This document shows, one piece after another, positions 43,444 to 52,604 of a DNA stretch of 54,105 nucleotides. The position numbers and the translations under genes are program-made. The stretch covers positions 1 to 54,105 of the forward strand of contig CALWNV010000004.1 of assembly GCA_944382895.1 (NCBI GenBank). Reading direction: 5' to 3'. Within the stretch, counting starts at the first letter, position 1; every line of letters starts with the position of its first letter. The notes beneath the pieces were generated by a model. It did no database searches. It saw only the letters and a list, made by a program, of their open reading frames with translations, and was not told the DNA's origin. This DNA is from an uncultured Clostridia bacterium. GTDB lineage: Bacteria; Bacillota; Clostridia; Oscillospirales; UBA644.

Positions 43444-45378
43444 ATGACAATTAAGTTACCTGACGGTGAAATTTCAGCCGTTGAAAATGAAAGCGCGTTC
43501 AGCGTTCTTATGAAAAAAGATCCGCAAACAGCGAGAGCTGCCCTTGCATGCGAAATCAACGGTAAAGTAACTGAGCTTTCGTCTTCGCTTAAAGACGGCG
43601 ATGAGCTGAAACCTCTTACTTTTGCAGATGAGGAAGGAAGAAAAGTTTTTTGGCATACAACCTCTCATGTTCTTGCCCAGGCGGTTAAAAGGTTATATCC
43701 TGAGGTAAAGCTTGCTATAGGTCCCGCTATAGAGACGGGGTTTTATTACGATTTTGATACTGACACCCCGTTTACGCCGGAAATGCTTGACAACATTGAG
43801 GGAGAGATGAAAAAAATCGTTAAGGAAGGTCTGAAACTTGAAAGATTTGTCCTCTCGAGAAATGAGGCTTTGGAATTGATGAAGGATGAGCCTTATAAGA
43901 CAGAGCTGATCAATGAACTTGGCTCTTCCGCAGAGATAAGTTTTTATAAACAGGGTGATTTTACCGATCTTTGTGCCGGGCCGCATCTTTTTGATGTTTC
44001 TAAAATAAAAGCTATAAAACTTCTTTCGGCGACGGGCGCATATTGGCGTGGCGACAGCAATAAAAAAATGCTTCAGCGTATATACGGGGTTTCGTTTATG
44101 AAAACAGCCGAGCTTGAAGATCATTTGCAAAAGCTTGAGGAGGCGAAGAAACGTGATCACAATAAACTCGGAAGAGAACTTGAACTTTTCACTACCTCAG
44201 ATCTTATAGGTCAGGGGCTTCCTGTTTTGTTGCCTAAAGGCGCGCGCATAATACAGATTCTTCAGCGCTTTGTTGAAGATGAGGAGCAGAAACGCGGATG
44301 GCTCTTGACAAAGACACCATATATGGCGAAAAGTGATTTATACAAAGTTTCCGGGCATTGGGATCATTATCTTGACGGAATGTTTGTCCTCGGGGACCCG
44401 GCAAAAGACGGAGAAGAGGAAGTCTTTGCTCTTCGTCCCATGACATGTCCGTTCCAGTATCAAGCATATCTGAATAAAAGCAGATCTTATCGCGATCTCC
44501 CGTTGCGTTATAATGAAACCTCTACACTTTTCCGCAATGAGGCTTCCGGTGAAATGCACGGGCTTATTCGTGTAAGACAGTTTACTATTTCGGAAGGACA
44601 TCTTATGTGTCTTCCTGAACAGCTTGAAGATGAGTTTAGAGGTTGTCTGGAGCTTGCTATTTTTATGCTGAAAACATTAGGTCTTTATGAAGATGTGTCT
44701 TACAGATTTTCTCAATGGGACCCGGATGACCGTGAAAAATATATTGGGACAGAGGAGCAGTGGAACGAAGCGCAAAATGTTATGCAGAGGATACTCGATC
44801 ATCTTGAGATCCCTTATAAAATAGGAAAGGGTGAAGCTGCGTTTTATGGTCCGAAACTTGATATACAGATAAGAAATGTTCACGGTAAAGAAGATACTCT
44901 TATCACCATCCAGATCGACCAGATGCTTGCGGAAAATTTCGGGATGGAGTATGTTGACAGAGACGGGGAAAAGAAGCATCCATATATTATTCATCGTACA
45001 TCTATCGGGTGTTATGAAAGGACATTGGCTTTACTTATAGAAAAATATGCCGGCGCGTTCCCGACATGGCTTGCCCCTGTCCAGGTAAAAATATTGCCTA
45101 TCTCTGAAAAATTTATGGAGTATGCTTATAATATCAAAAAAGAGCTTGAAACTATCGGTATACGGGTCGAACTTGACGACCGTAATGAAAAGATAGGCTA
45201 TAAAATCCGTGAGGCGCAACTTGAAAAAGTACCTTATATGCTTATTGCGGGCGAGAAAGAACAGAGCGGTGGCTTGGTAAGCGTTCGTGCAAGGAAAGAC
45301 GGAGATCGGGGACAGATGCTTCTTTCTGAATTTATAGGTATTATTTCCGAAGAGATAAAAACAAAGGAGATAAACTGA
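43444..45378 (+). CDS. thrS: Threonyl-tRNA synthetase
   Basis: The 644-residue synthetase has a TGS domain (TIKLPDGEI, about 1-62), a second additional (editing) domain with HTTSHVLAQAVKRLYP and DLCAGPHL, a class II core (RPMTCPFQYQAY, RNEASGEMHGLIRVRQF, HRTSIGCYERTLALLIE) and an anticodon domain from about 545. The ATG at 43444 with AAGGAGAG nine bases upstream is preferred over the TTG at 43381, although the latter overlaps the DUF4340 stop. No T-box is possible in the short spacer, which is unusual for thrS in Firmicutes. Confidence 0.96.
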   Translation: MTIKLPDGEISAVENESAFSVLMKKDPQTARAALACEINGKVTELSSSLKDGDELKPLTFADEEGRKVFWHTTSHVLAQAVKRLYPEVKLAIGPAIETGFYYDFDTDTPFTPEMLDNIEGEMKKIVKEGLKLERFVLSRNEALELMKDEPYKTELINELGSSAEISFYKQGDFTDLCAGPHLFDVSKIKAIKLLSATGAYWRGDSNKKMLQRIYGVSFMKTAELEDHLQKLEEAKKRDHNKLGRELELFTTSDLIGQGLPVLLPKGARIIQILQRFVEDEEQKRGWLLTKTPYMAKSDLYKVSGHWDHYLDGMFVLGDPAKDGEEEVFALRPMTCPFQYQAYLNKSRSYRDLPLRYNETSTLFRNEASGEMHGLIRVRQFTISEGHLMCLPEQLEDEFRGCLELAIFMLKTLGLYEDVSYRFSQWDPDDREKYIGTEEQWNEAQNVMQRILDHLEIPYKIGKGEAAFYGPKLDIQIRNVHGKEDTLITIQIDQMLAENFGMEYVDRDGEKKHPYIIHRTSIGCYERTLALLIEKYAGAFPTWLAPVQVKILPISEKFMEYAYNIKKELETIGIRVELDDRNEKIGYKIREAQLEKVPYMLIAGEKEQSGGLVSVRARKDGDRGQMLLSEFIGIISEEIKTKEIN

Positions 45379-45433
45379 TAAAGCTGATATGATTTTCTGT
45401 CGTTTATAAATGCGTTGGTATTACCATAATATA

Positions 45434-45474
45434 AAAAACTCGGGAGAAAAAATTTACTTTTCTCCCGAGTTTTT
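45434..45474. terminator. Strong bidirectional terminator between thrS and the MFS gene
   Basis: A perfect 17-bp stem (45434-45450 with 45458-45474) has a 7-base loop. The core is ACTCGGGAGAAAA, with A-runs on the left and T-runs on the right. It ends thrS transcription on the plus strand and can serve the convergent transporter gene. Confidence 0.88.
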
Positions 45475-45586
45475 ATTAAAAATAATTTCTATAAATGATT
45501 TGTTAGTAAAAGCGTATGATTAAAAATAATTGAGCCTGCTTCCCGTGAATATATGTAAAGGATGGCTCGGTTGAGAATAGTATACA

Positions 45587-46744
45587 TCAGCTGTTTGTTT
45601 CTTGATAAGGATTTTTTTTATGCCAAACCAACAAAAGAAACAGACTCAGTGTACAAATTCCTGAGCCGAAAAGGAATGCCAACGTAAGACTTTTTTCAGA
45701 TAACGCTCCAAAAATAAGATTTGTTCCGATGGCAACACAGTTTATGATAATGGAATTCACGCTCAATGCTGTTGCGCGGTTAGCTGTTTTGATTTGTCTG
45801 TTCTGTATCTCAGATTGAAACGGCTGAAACATTGTGTCGGAAATACGTAATGTCAGGATGCTGATAACAGAAGGAATTGCGTATTGTGTTACTGCAAGTG
45901 TCAAACAAGAGAGTATGGATAAAACGCAAAAAAGAAAAAATGACAGGAGTATCCCTATTCGTTTGGTAATTGAGGATGAATAGCCTCCAAGCAGGCCAAG
46001 CATAGTGACAATAATATAAATTACCCCGATAGCGGCATTATTAAGACCGCATTGTTCGTATTGCAGTTGATTTAAAAATACGGTGATTGTCTGATGTGCT
46101 TCCGATAAAAATGCCACTGAAATGAGAAATAAAATCAAAGTGCGGTTATGTAATGTTTTTCTCAAAGTAACTCTGAATGGTTCCTGACAGAGCTTATTTG
46201 ATTTTTTTTGTTTTACTTCTGTAAGAAAAAAAGAAAGAAATGCGGCGATTCCGTAGCTGACGACCGTCAGAAACCCGGCCATGTGGTAATAATTTTGTAT
46301 TAATAAAGAAAATATCAATGAGGCAATCAAAAGACCGGCCATTCCCATACTGTTATAAATGCCAAAGGCTTTTTGACTGTTGCCATTTTTACACGATAAA
46401 TAAATAATACCGGAGTCTACACCGGAAAACCCGGCCAGTACTATGCTTAACATAATACGTTCCGATAGAAAATCAAAAAAACCGGTTGCTTGCCAAAAGA
46501 TAATTTTAGAGATAAAATATAATCCGCAGCAAAAAATCATCGTTTTTTTGTATCCGATTTTGTCAGCCACAATTCCCCATGGTATTTCAAGTAATATGCA
46601 TAATGCCAGAGAAATGCTTTCAATGACCGTAATCTGAAAGACGGAAATCCCCTGTGCTTGTCGGTATAAAGTAGCTATAGGTCCATAAAAAACCATGCCT
46701 TGCAAAAAAGCAATAGCGTACATTATATATAAATTTTTTTTCAT
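45587..46744 (-). CDS. Major facilitator superfamily transporter
   Basis: The 385-residue product has about twelve membrane spans. The loop after span 2, WGIVADKIGYKKTM, is the MFS signature (G-x3-D-x2-G-x-R/K-x2). The family includes drug and sugar exporters; the substrate cannot be assigned. The start at 46744 is used because GAGAGG lies 6-7 bases upstream and the sequence opens with KKNLYIMYAIAFLQG. A small hairpin lies in its leader at 46782-46801. It is flanked by terminators and stands alone. Confidence 0.9.
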   Translation of the reverse strand: MKKNLYIMYAIAFLQGMVFYGPIATLYRQAQGISVFQITVIESISLALCILLEIPWGIVADKIGYKKTMIFCCGLYFISKIIFWQATGFFDFLSERIMLSIVLAGFSGVDSGIIYLSCKNGNSQKAFGIYNSMGMAGLLIASLIFSLLIQNYYHMAGFLTVVSYGIAAFLSFFLTEVKQKKSNKLCQEPFRVTLRKTLHNRTLILFLISVAFLSEAHQTITVFLNQLQYEQCGLNNAAIGVIYIIVTMLGLLGGYSSSITKRIGILLSFFLFCVLSILSCLTLAVTQYAIPSVISILTLRISDTMFQPFQSEIQNRQIKTANRATALSVNSIIINCVAIGTNLIFGALSEKSLTLAFLFGSGICTLSLFLLLVWHKKNPYQETNS

Positions 46745-46910
46745 AAAAAAGCCTCTCTGAAATTTTTCAACACAACAACATGACACCTTTTACTCGGTGT
46801 CGTCGCAACTAAGAATAATGTTGATGTGATTAAATCAGATAGGACAATTCATAGCGATTATTCTCTTTCGTTGGATATAATTTTATATGTATTTTATATG
46901 TATCCGAATT

Positions 46911-48677
46911 TTAACTCAAATCGATTTTCCCCGCCACTATCCTGAATATTACCATCGCGTCAGTGATATTGACTTTTTTATCGGAGTTGATATCTCCGGT
47001 ATCTTCGTTTTCAAGAAACTGTTTTCCCGCTACATGTCTGAATACCATCATTGCATCCGTAATGTTTATGCTCATATTATTATCAACATCGCCTGACATA
47101 TGGGTGGCGGTAATTATAATCAGCGGATCGCTTAAGGGCCCTTCTGTTTCTTTTGAAACCGACGATACAGCTACCGTATAAAGTGTTTGAGGTTTAAGGT
47201 TTTTATATGTGTAGAAAGAATTTGTTACGGTGTCTGTTCCTTCCCCGTTAAGGTATATTTTATATTCTTGTGTTTTAGAAATCTCATCCCATTCTATATA
47301 AATTATACTGTCGGATATGTATACTGCTCTTACTTTTGGTTTTTGAGGTGTCAGCGGCTCTGTGATATTCCCGTTTTTTGTGAAATAATCGAAAACAGGC
47401 GTATCTGCTATGCATTTAATTATTGGTACGGACGAAACTATTTCTTCACCAAACAATATTTCTTCAGCCGCTATTTCCATTTCTGCAAGCGAGGAAGTGT
47501 TATAAAATGCCCGGTCACATATAAATCTGACTGATTCGGGGATTTTTACAGAAGAAATATCTGTATCGTAAAATGCATAAGCTGCAATCACTTTCGTTCC
47601 TTCTTTTACAGATATCTCTCCGGATATCTGTCCGTTTTTGCCACAAAGAACATCCCCGAAATATATAAGCCCCTGTCCAAGTGAATTCTGCCATAACGTG
47701 TTTTTGAAAACGTCTGCTCCAAAATAGGTTGGCAGATTTTCAAACGAAACGGTTTCAAGGTTTATACAATCAGCGAAAGCATAGTGTCCGACGCTTTCGA
47801 TACCTTCATAAAATGATATTTTTTTAAGGTTTTTCGCTCCTCTGAAAGCACTGTTTCCTATTTTAGTTATCGGAACGGGAACAGTATATTCCGTATCGGC
47901 ACGCCCGTGTGCGTAGGATATGATTTCCGTTTGGTCATAATTATAGAGTATTCCGTCCTTGACGGAGAAAAATCTGTTGTATTCATGTACACTGAACCAT
48001 TCAAGATTTTCACATCCTGCGAAAGCTCCTGCTTCAATAGATGTAACAGTTTCTGTAAACGTTACGGAGGTAACACTTCGGCAGTTTGCAAAAGCTCCTG
48101 CTGCAATCGTCATGACGGGGCGACCTCCCAGTGTTGTTGGGATTTCCACGTCCCCGCCTGTCCCTATGTATCTGGTAAGTGTTGCTGCTGAGGCGTTGGT
48201 GGTATACTCAAATTCTGCTTCGACACCTTCTGCGTCAAGAAGAGAAAATTTCATATTGTACCTTAACGCATAATCATGTGCGGCAGACCCTCTGTAACAA
48301 AGTATTGTGAGGTCTTCGCATAAGTCAAAAGCGTAAAATCCTATTGACGTGACTCCGGAAGGTATTTCTATGGTTGTCAGCCCGCGACACGCGCGAAATG
48401 CGCATTCTCCGATTTTTTGCAGAGATTGAGGCAATATAAGAGACGTTATCCCTGCCTTTTTATCAAAAGCAAAATCTCCTATTTCCGTAACTTTTAATCC
48501 GTTTATTTCTTCCGGAACAGTTACGGATGTTTCTGAGCCTTTATATGCTGTAATTTTTACTGTATCTGTCATCTCATATTCAAAATAATCGTTTTGCTCG
48601 GCAAAAATACCGGTCTGAAAAAAGACTGCAATAGCGATTATCATTGAAACAGCCGTAAAATATTTCGCGCGGCGCAC
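46911..48677 (-). CDS. Secreted LRR-FN3-dockerin protein
   Basis: The 588-residue product has a signal peptide (about 1-26), then BspA-type leucine-rich repeats (LRR_5) at about 30-420 with units such as LTTIEIPSGVTSIGFYAFDLC and KNLKKISFYEGIESVGHYAF. An FN3-like domain covers about 428-520. The last 65 residues form a type I dockerin with two calcium loops, GDVDNNMSINITDAMMVFR and GDINSDKKVNITDAMVIFR. Dockerins bind cohesins in cellulosome-like assemblies. The start is GTG at 48677 after GGGAGG. It lies 14 bases downstream of the phosphatase gene in the same operon. Confidence 0.9.
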   Translation of the reverse strand: MRRAKYFTAVSMIIAIAVFFQTGIFAEQNDYFEYEMTDTVKITAYKGSETSVTVPEEINGLKVTEIGDFAFDKKAGITSLILPQSLQKIGECAFRACRGLTTIEIPSGVTSIGFYAFDLCEDLTILCYRGSAAHDYALRYNMKFSLLDAEGVEAEFEYTTNASAATLTRYIGTGGDVEIPTTLGGRPVMTIAAGAFANCRSVTSVTFTETVTSIEAGAFAGCENLEWFSVHEYNRFFSVKDGILYNYDQTEIISYAHGRADTEYTVPVPITKIGNSAFRGAKNLKKISFYEGIESVGHYAFADCINLETVSFENLPTYFGADVFKNTLWQNSLGQGLIYFGDVLCGKNGQISGEISVKEGTKVIAAYAFYDTDISSVKIPESVRFICDRAFYNTSSLAEMEIAAEEILFGEEIVSSVPIIKCIADTPVFDYFTKNGNITEPLTPQKPKVRAVYISDSIIYIEWDEISKTQEYKIYLNGEGTDTVTNSFYTYKNLKPQTLYTVAVSSVSKETEGPLSDPLIIITATHMSGDVDNNMSINITDAMMVFRHVAGKQFLENEDTGDINSDKKVNITDAMVIFRIVAGKIDLS

Positions 48678-48691
48678 GGGACATCCTCCCT

Positions 48692-50800
48692 TTAATTTTT
48701 ATAGAATACATAACCGTTTGTTATTGTAAACAAATCAGTTTTTTCAGCTATGATACGTATTGTTCTGATATCTTCAAATATATTTTCACCGTAAGCGGCG
48801 GTATTGTAAAAATAATCAACGGTTGCGGAGGATTGCGGCAAAACAGTTTTTTGTGACGGAGAGATCGGGATGGTTGTCGTGGCTGAAGAAAGGACTATTG
48901 AAGGGACTGTTATTTCATGATCTAAAGTATTTTCATATGTTATACGTATTCCGTTATATCCAGAGAAGTCTTTCCCTGTCAGTAGACTGTCGGCCGGGAT
49001 AGTAAACCTTGAAACACCTTTCGAAAAATCTATATATAATTTGTTGTTTTCTATTTTGAAGGCTTTGTTTTCAAAATTATTGGAAGAAATGTTTTTGAGA
49101 GCGTCATACGTCTTTTCCGAGGATAAATCAAATAAATCACTGAACGCCGAATACTCGGAAAATATAAGATGTTTTATTGTGTTTGTTTTTCCCCGATATC
49201 TTAATGTGAATTCAAATGTAAAATCAATTATATCCTTTCCTATTTCAAACTTTCCGGAAAACTTGTTTCCCGAAAGCTCTTGCTCAACTCCGTTTATCAA
49301 TAGCGTTGTCCCTGGCATAACGGTGATATCAACAATTATATAAGGAGAAAACATTTCTTCTTCGTTATCTTCTTTTGTTTTTATAATAAACGGTATGTCA
49401 CAGTTTATAACGGTATCAAGTTTTTGTTTTATTTGTTCCGCTTCTGATGGTGTAGTTGCTATACGGCTTTCGCTGATTACGGCTTTTTCTATATATTCAG
49501 TCAAAGCGTCGTTTATCGGGATATCCAGTAGATATGCCGAAAGCGAGACTCTGTTTTTAAGTTTATTGATATACTCTCTGTCGCTTTCTCTGCCGAAATC
49601 GTTGTTCCCCATTAACTCTGCGATAAATTTTGCTATATCGGTGTTGTCTACTCCTCCGAGAAGAGTCTGAGTCCCGTATCCAATCGCAAAAAGAGGAACA
49701 TCCACACCTGTATGCCCGGTGGTTGTGTAAATAATATCTTCCTCATTAAAATCGCCGTCCGGCAGCGAGATCCCGCCTGTTTCATGGTCAGCCGTGACTA
49801 TCAGGACTGTATCCGGATTTTCTGCCACAAAACGCATGGCTATTTCCACCGCAGCGTCAAAAGCCCTGAATTCCTCGGCCATAGCATATTCATTATTGGA
49901 ATGGTTCGATGTGTCTATTTGGGAGCCTTCCACCATCAAAAAGAATCCCTCATCACATTTAAGTGCGTCTATCGCTGTCTGTGTCATAAAAGCGAGATTT
50001 GTTTCCGCTTCAAATCCCACATAAAGCGCACCGGTATCAAACAGACCGAGTACAGGTGTTTCCCCTGATGCGGCATCTTCTTTTTCTGTTACATAATTCA
50101 GACCGTTTTCAATAGCATTGTCAAGTATAGGTTGATTTTTTTCTGTTGTGAAGTAATGACTTCCTCCTCCGAATAAAAGATCCAGAGTTCCGTCCTGGAG
50201 TTTTTCAAGTTGTTGAGTTGCTATGATTTCCTCATTTGAACGGGAGTCTGTATGTGCCGTAAAACCCGCCGGAGTTGCGTCTGTTACGTTTTTTGTTGCA
50301 ATTACTCCTGTCTTCATTCCCGTGTCAGCTGCTACTTCAAGAACAGATGTCAGAGGTTTTCCCTCATCGGAAGATACTGAGATTTTACCGTTTTCGGTTT
50401 TGAATCCTGTGGCAAGAGCTGTTGCGGCAGCTGCGCTGTCCGTGATTTCTTCGGTTGAATATGTTGAAGCACTGCTTTTTATCGGCAAATGTTCCATTGC
50501 GGCGTTGCCTTCAACCTTATTTATGAGCTTTGCTGCTCTTATAGAATTAAAGCCCATCCCGTCGCCGATCATAAGTATGATGTTTTTGGGTTTTGTAAAT
50601 TCTTCTGTTTCAAGCCTGTCTATGAGTTCTTGTGTCAGATTCGAGGAACTTCCGTCCAAGACCGGAGCGTTGCTGTTTATAAAAGGTTCCTCCTGTTGGG
50701 GGGGGATCCATGTCGGATCGTCTTTTTTATCGGATACGGTGCATCCTGAAAAACCCGAAAGAAAAACGAGTACAGAAAGAAAAAATGCAGCTTTTTTCAT
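48692..50800 (-). CDS. Alkaline phosphatase lipoprotein with extra C-terminal region
   Basis: The product is 702 residues from ATG 50800 (AAAGGA upstream). A lipoprotein signal ends at LSGFSGC. The PhoA-type phosphatase core covers about 50-420. It has IILMIGDGMGFNS (metal ligand Asp), DSAAAATALATG with the nucleophilic Ser, and TADHETGG with zinc ligands. The remaining 280 or so residues are not part of the usual family: a helical linker, a TLLING-type beta segment, and a C-terminal beta domain (YNGIRITYENTLDHEI) like a carbohydrate-binding fold. It hydrolyses phosphomonoesters at the cell surface. It is co-transcribed with the dockerin protein. Confidence 0.9.
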   Translation of the reverse strand: MKKAAFFLSVLVFLSGFSGCTVSDKKDDPTWIPPQQEEPFINSNAPVLDGSSSNLTQELIDRLETEEFTKPKNIILMIGDGMGFNSIRAAKLINKVEGNAAMEHLPIKSSASTYSTEEITDSAAAATALATGFKTENGKISVSSDEGKPLTSVLEVAADTGMKTGVIATKNVTDATPAGFTAHTDSRSNEEIIATQQLEKLQDGTLDLLFGGGSHYFTTEKNQPILDNAIENGLNYVTEKEDAASGETPVLGLFDTGALYVGFEAETNLAFMTQTAIDALKCDEGFFLMVEGSQIDTSNHSNNEYAMAEEFRAFDAAVEIAMRFVAENPDTVLIVTADHETGGISLPDGDFNEEDIIYTTTGHTGVDVPLFAIGYGTQTLLGGVDNTDIAKFIAELMGNNDFGRESDREYINKLKNRVSLSAYLLDIPINDALTEYIEKAVISESRIATTPSEAEQIKQKLDTVINCDIPFIIKTKEDNEEEMFSPYIIVDITVMPGTTLLINGVEQELSGNKFSGKFEIGKDIIDFTFEFTLRYRGKTNTIKHLIFSEYSAFSDLFDLSSEKTYDALKNISSNNFENKAFKIENNKLYIDFSKGVSRFTIPADSLLTGKDFSGYNGIRITYENTLDHEITVPSIVLSSATTTIPISPSQKTVLPQSSATVDYFYNTAAYGENIFEDIRTIRIIAEKTDLFTITNGYVFYKN

Positions 50801-50832
50801 GTAAATCGTCCTTTTTATCATTATATACTGTT

Positions 50833-50861
50833 ATTATACAATATAAAGGTTTTTTTTGCAA
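50833..50861 (-). promoter_or_regulatory. Promoter for the phosphatase-dockerin operon
   Basis: Minus-strand TTGCAA (50856-50861) and TATAAT (50833-50838) are 17 bases apart and about 30 bases upstream of the ATG. No Pho-box-like direct repeats were recognised next to it. Confidence 0.7.
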
Positions 50862-51082
50862 TAGCATTATAAAAAATTTACAGCATTTTTTATGTAAAAA
50901 TTTGACGGGAATATAAAAAATTAATCCCTGTATTTCAATTATTTTTGTAAAAACAATCTTGTTAAAATAACTAAAAAAATGAATATCTCTGTATTTTAAG
51001 TTTTGAAAATTGTTTTTACATTACGGTTTATGTGATTTACGTTTTTTATTGTATTGGAAGTAATAGTTAAACAAATATAAAA

Positions 51083-51111
51083 ACCGGATCCGTGTTATTG
51101 TCGGACCCGGT
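51083..51111 (-). terminator. Terminator of the sugar-related operon
   Basis: A 10-bp stem with one A-C mismatch has arms ACCGGATCCG and CGGACCCGGT and a 9-base loop. On the minus strand it runs into TTTTTATA. It lies 36 bases after the acetyltransferase stop. Confidence 0.75.
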
Positions 51112-51146
51112 ACGAATAAATAAGACCTGTTTTTTGTAAAAGCGGT

Positions 51147-51731
51147 TTATTCTGACCGCATGTATTTGTATTTATCTTCTTTTTTTATTTTTCTTATGAC
51201 TTTGCATGGATTGCCTGCCGCAAGAACATTTTCCGGAATATCCCGCAATACTACGCTTCCCGCTCCGATAACCGAATTGCTGCCGATAGTCACTCCTCCG
51301 ATTATTGTCACGGAGCCGCCTATCCACACATTATCCCCGATTGTAACGGGGAAAGCATATTCAAGCCCGTTTATTCTGTCTTCGGTATCAAACGGATGTC
51401 CGGCAGCGTAAATGCTTACATTCGGTGCAATAAGAACATTATCACCTATCCTGATATAATTTCCGTCAAGGACGGTGAAGTTATAATTCGCAAAAAAATT
51501 TTCTCCGACTTCGATATGATAACCGTAATCGCATTTGAACGGAGGGAGAACATCTATTTTCTCTCCGGTTTTGCCAAGTATTTTTTTGATTGCATGTAAT
51601 CGTTCGGTATAGTGTGATGGCGGAATTTTATTATATTCAAATACCGCGTCCTGTATTTTATAGCGGTGTTCAACAAGCTCTCCGCCCGGAAGATACAGAT
51701 ATCCCCGCTCCATTTTTTCTTTTTCCGTCAT
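51147..51731 (-). CDS. Sugar O-acetyltransferase (maltose/galactoside acetyltransferase family)
   Basis: The 194-residue left-handed beta-helix enzyme transfers acetyl from acetyl-CoA to a sugar hydroxyl. An N-terminal Mac domain (MERGYLYLPGGELVEHR) precedes hexapeptide repeats. YAAGHPFDTEDR carries the catalytic His, and GDNVWIGGSVTIIGGVTIG is the coil region. The start overlaps the stop of the upstream isomerase gene by 4 bases. It is the last gene of a short operon with two isomerase-like genes. Confidence 0.93.
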   Translation of the reverse strand: MTEKEKMERGYLYLPGGELVEHRYKIQDAVFEYNKIPPSHYTERLHAIKKILGKTGEKIDVLPPFKCDYGYHIEVGENFFANYNFTVLDGNYIRIGDNVLIAPNVSIYAAGHPFDTEDRINGLEYAFPVTIGDNVWIGGSVTIIGGVTIGSNSVIGAGSVVLRDIPENVLAAGNPCKVIRKIKKEDKYKYMRSE

Positions 51732-52582
51732 GATGTCATATTTTCGTGGCGGTCAAGATAGGCTTTTGTGAGTTCCATTGCCGTATAGCAGTCTTCAAGC
51801 CCTTCAAATTCAAGAGAGTAGTTGCCTGTATATCCTTTGCTTTTGAGTATGCGCAGGCATTGAAGTACGGGAACCGCTCCGTGTCCGACGATCGTCCCTC
51901 TGAGCCAATTCCCGGCGCGGGAACAAATCCATCCGTTTCCCGGAGACGGTTCTGTCCCGGGTTTGAACAAAAAATCTTTTATATGGACATGAAAAGCATA
52001 CGGAGCCATCCTTGCCACCGCTTTAGCCGGCTCCTCATCAGCGCATAAAAAATTTCCCATGTCTATAAGCGCACCGAAATTTTCGCTGTTGACAGCGTTT
52101 ATAAGTTTTTCAACGCGACAACTGTCCTGACTGAAAAAACCGTGGTTTTCGGTCATTGTCTTGATCCCCATTTCCTTTGCGTGGTCAGTGACACGGCGGA
52201 TTTTTGGGGCCGCGATCGGGATAAGATCGTCATATGTGCATTTTCTTATACGATCCGAAAATCCGTTTGAAACATCGTGACGCATCAATGGCGCGCCGAG
52301 AATTTTTGCAATTTCCAGTTCGCCGATGAGCCGATCATCTTCTCCTTCCGCGAGGAAATCAGCGCCGATCGTATATGCGGTGATCTCCATGTTTTCATCT
52401 GCACAGAAATCACGTAAGGTTTTTTTTTTTTTTTAGGGAAAAACACCTTCCGGAGCGTATGTTGAAATAAATTCTACTTGGGTGTACCCCAGGCTTTTTG
52501 CCGCTTTTATCGCGGCAAATATATCACAATTATGCCGTCCCATATACGGATGAAGTGCGTATGAGCTGATACCCAGTTTCAT
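51728..52582 (-). pseudogene. Sugar-phosphate isomerase/epimerase interrupted by an in-frame stop
   Basis: Read through, this is a protein of about 284 residues of the xylose-isomerase-like TIM-barrel family (AP endonuclease 2 fold). The front part, from ATG 52582 with AGAGGT upstream, reads MKLGISSYALHPYMG and ends at VFP. A TAA then occurs at 52433-52435, at the start of a 15-A tract (52420-52434). The rest continues in the same frame as LRDFCADENMEITAYTIGAD, with metal-site parts such as ENHGFFSQ, ALIDMGNF and HVHIKDF. It is either a real nonsense mutation or a homopolymer sequencing error. An internal ATG at 52390 could restart translation. Confidence 0.8.
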
Positions 52583-52604
52583 TTTTTAAGACCTCTTTAT
52601 AAAA

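Larger units (their letters stand above)
50801..51146. other. AT-rich intergenic region of 346 bp
   Basis: This stretch carries the phosphatase promoter (50833-50861) at one end and the terminator of the acetyltransferase gene (51083-51111) at the other. Between 50870 and 51080 it is very AT-rich, and I see no gene, repeat or structured RNA. Confidence 0.6.

Noticed and set aside
46782-46801. Hairpin in the MFS leader as a riboswitch or attenuator
   Set aside because: The stem is only 6 bp with no T-run and no second structure, so there is too little to support a regulatory call.
52433-52435. Stop-codon recoding or selenocysteine in the split isomerase
   Set aside because: The stop is TAA, not TGA, and there is no selenocysteine-insertion hairpin just downstream, only the A-tract.
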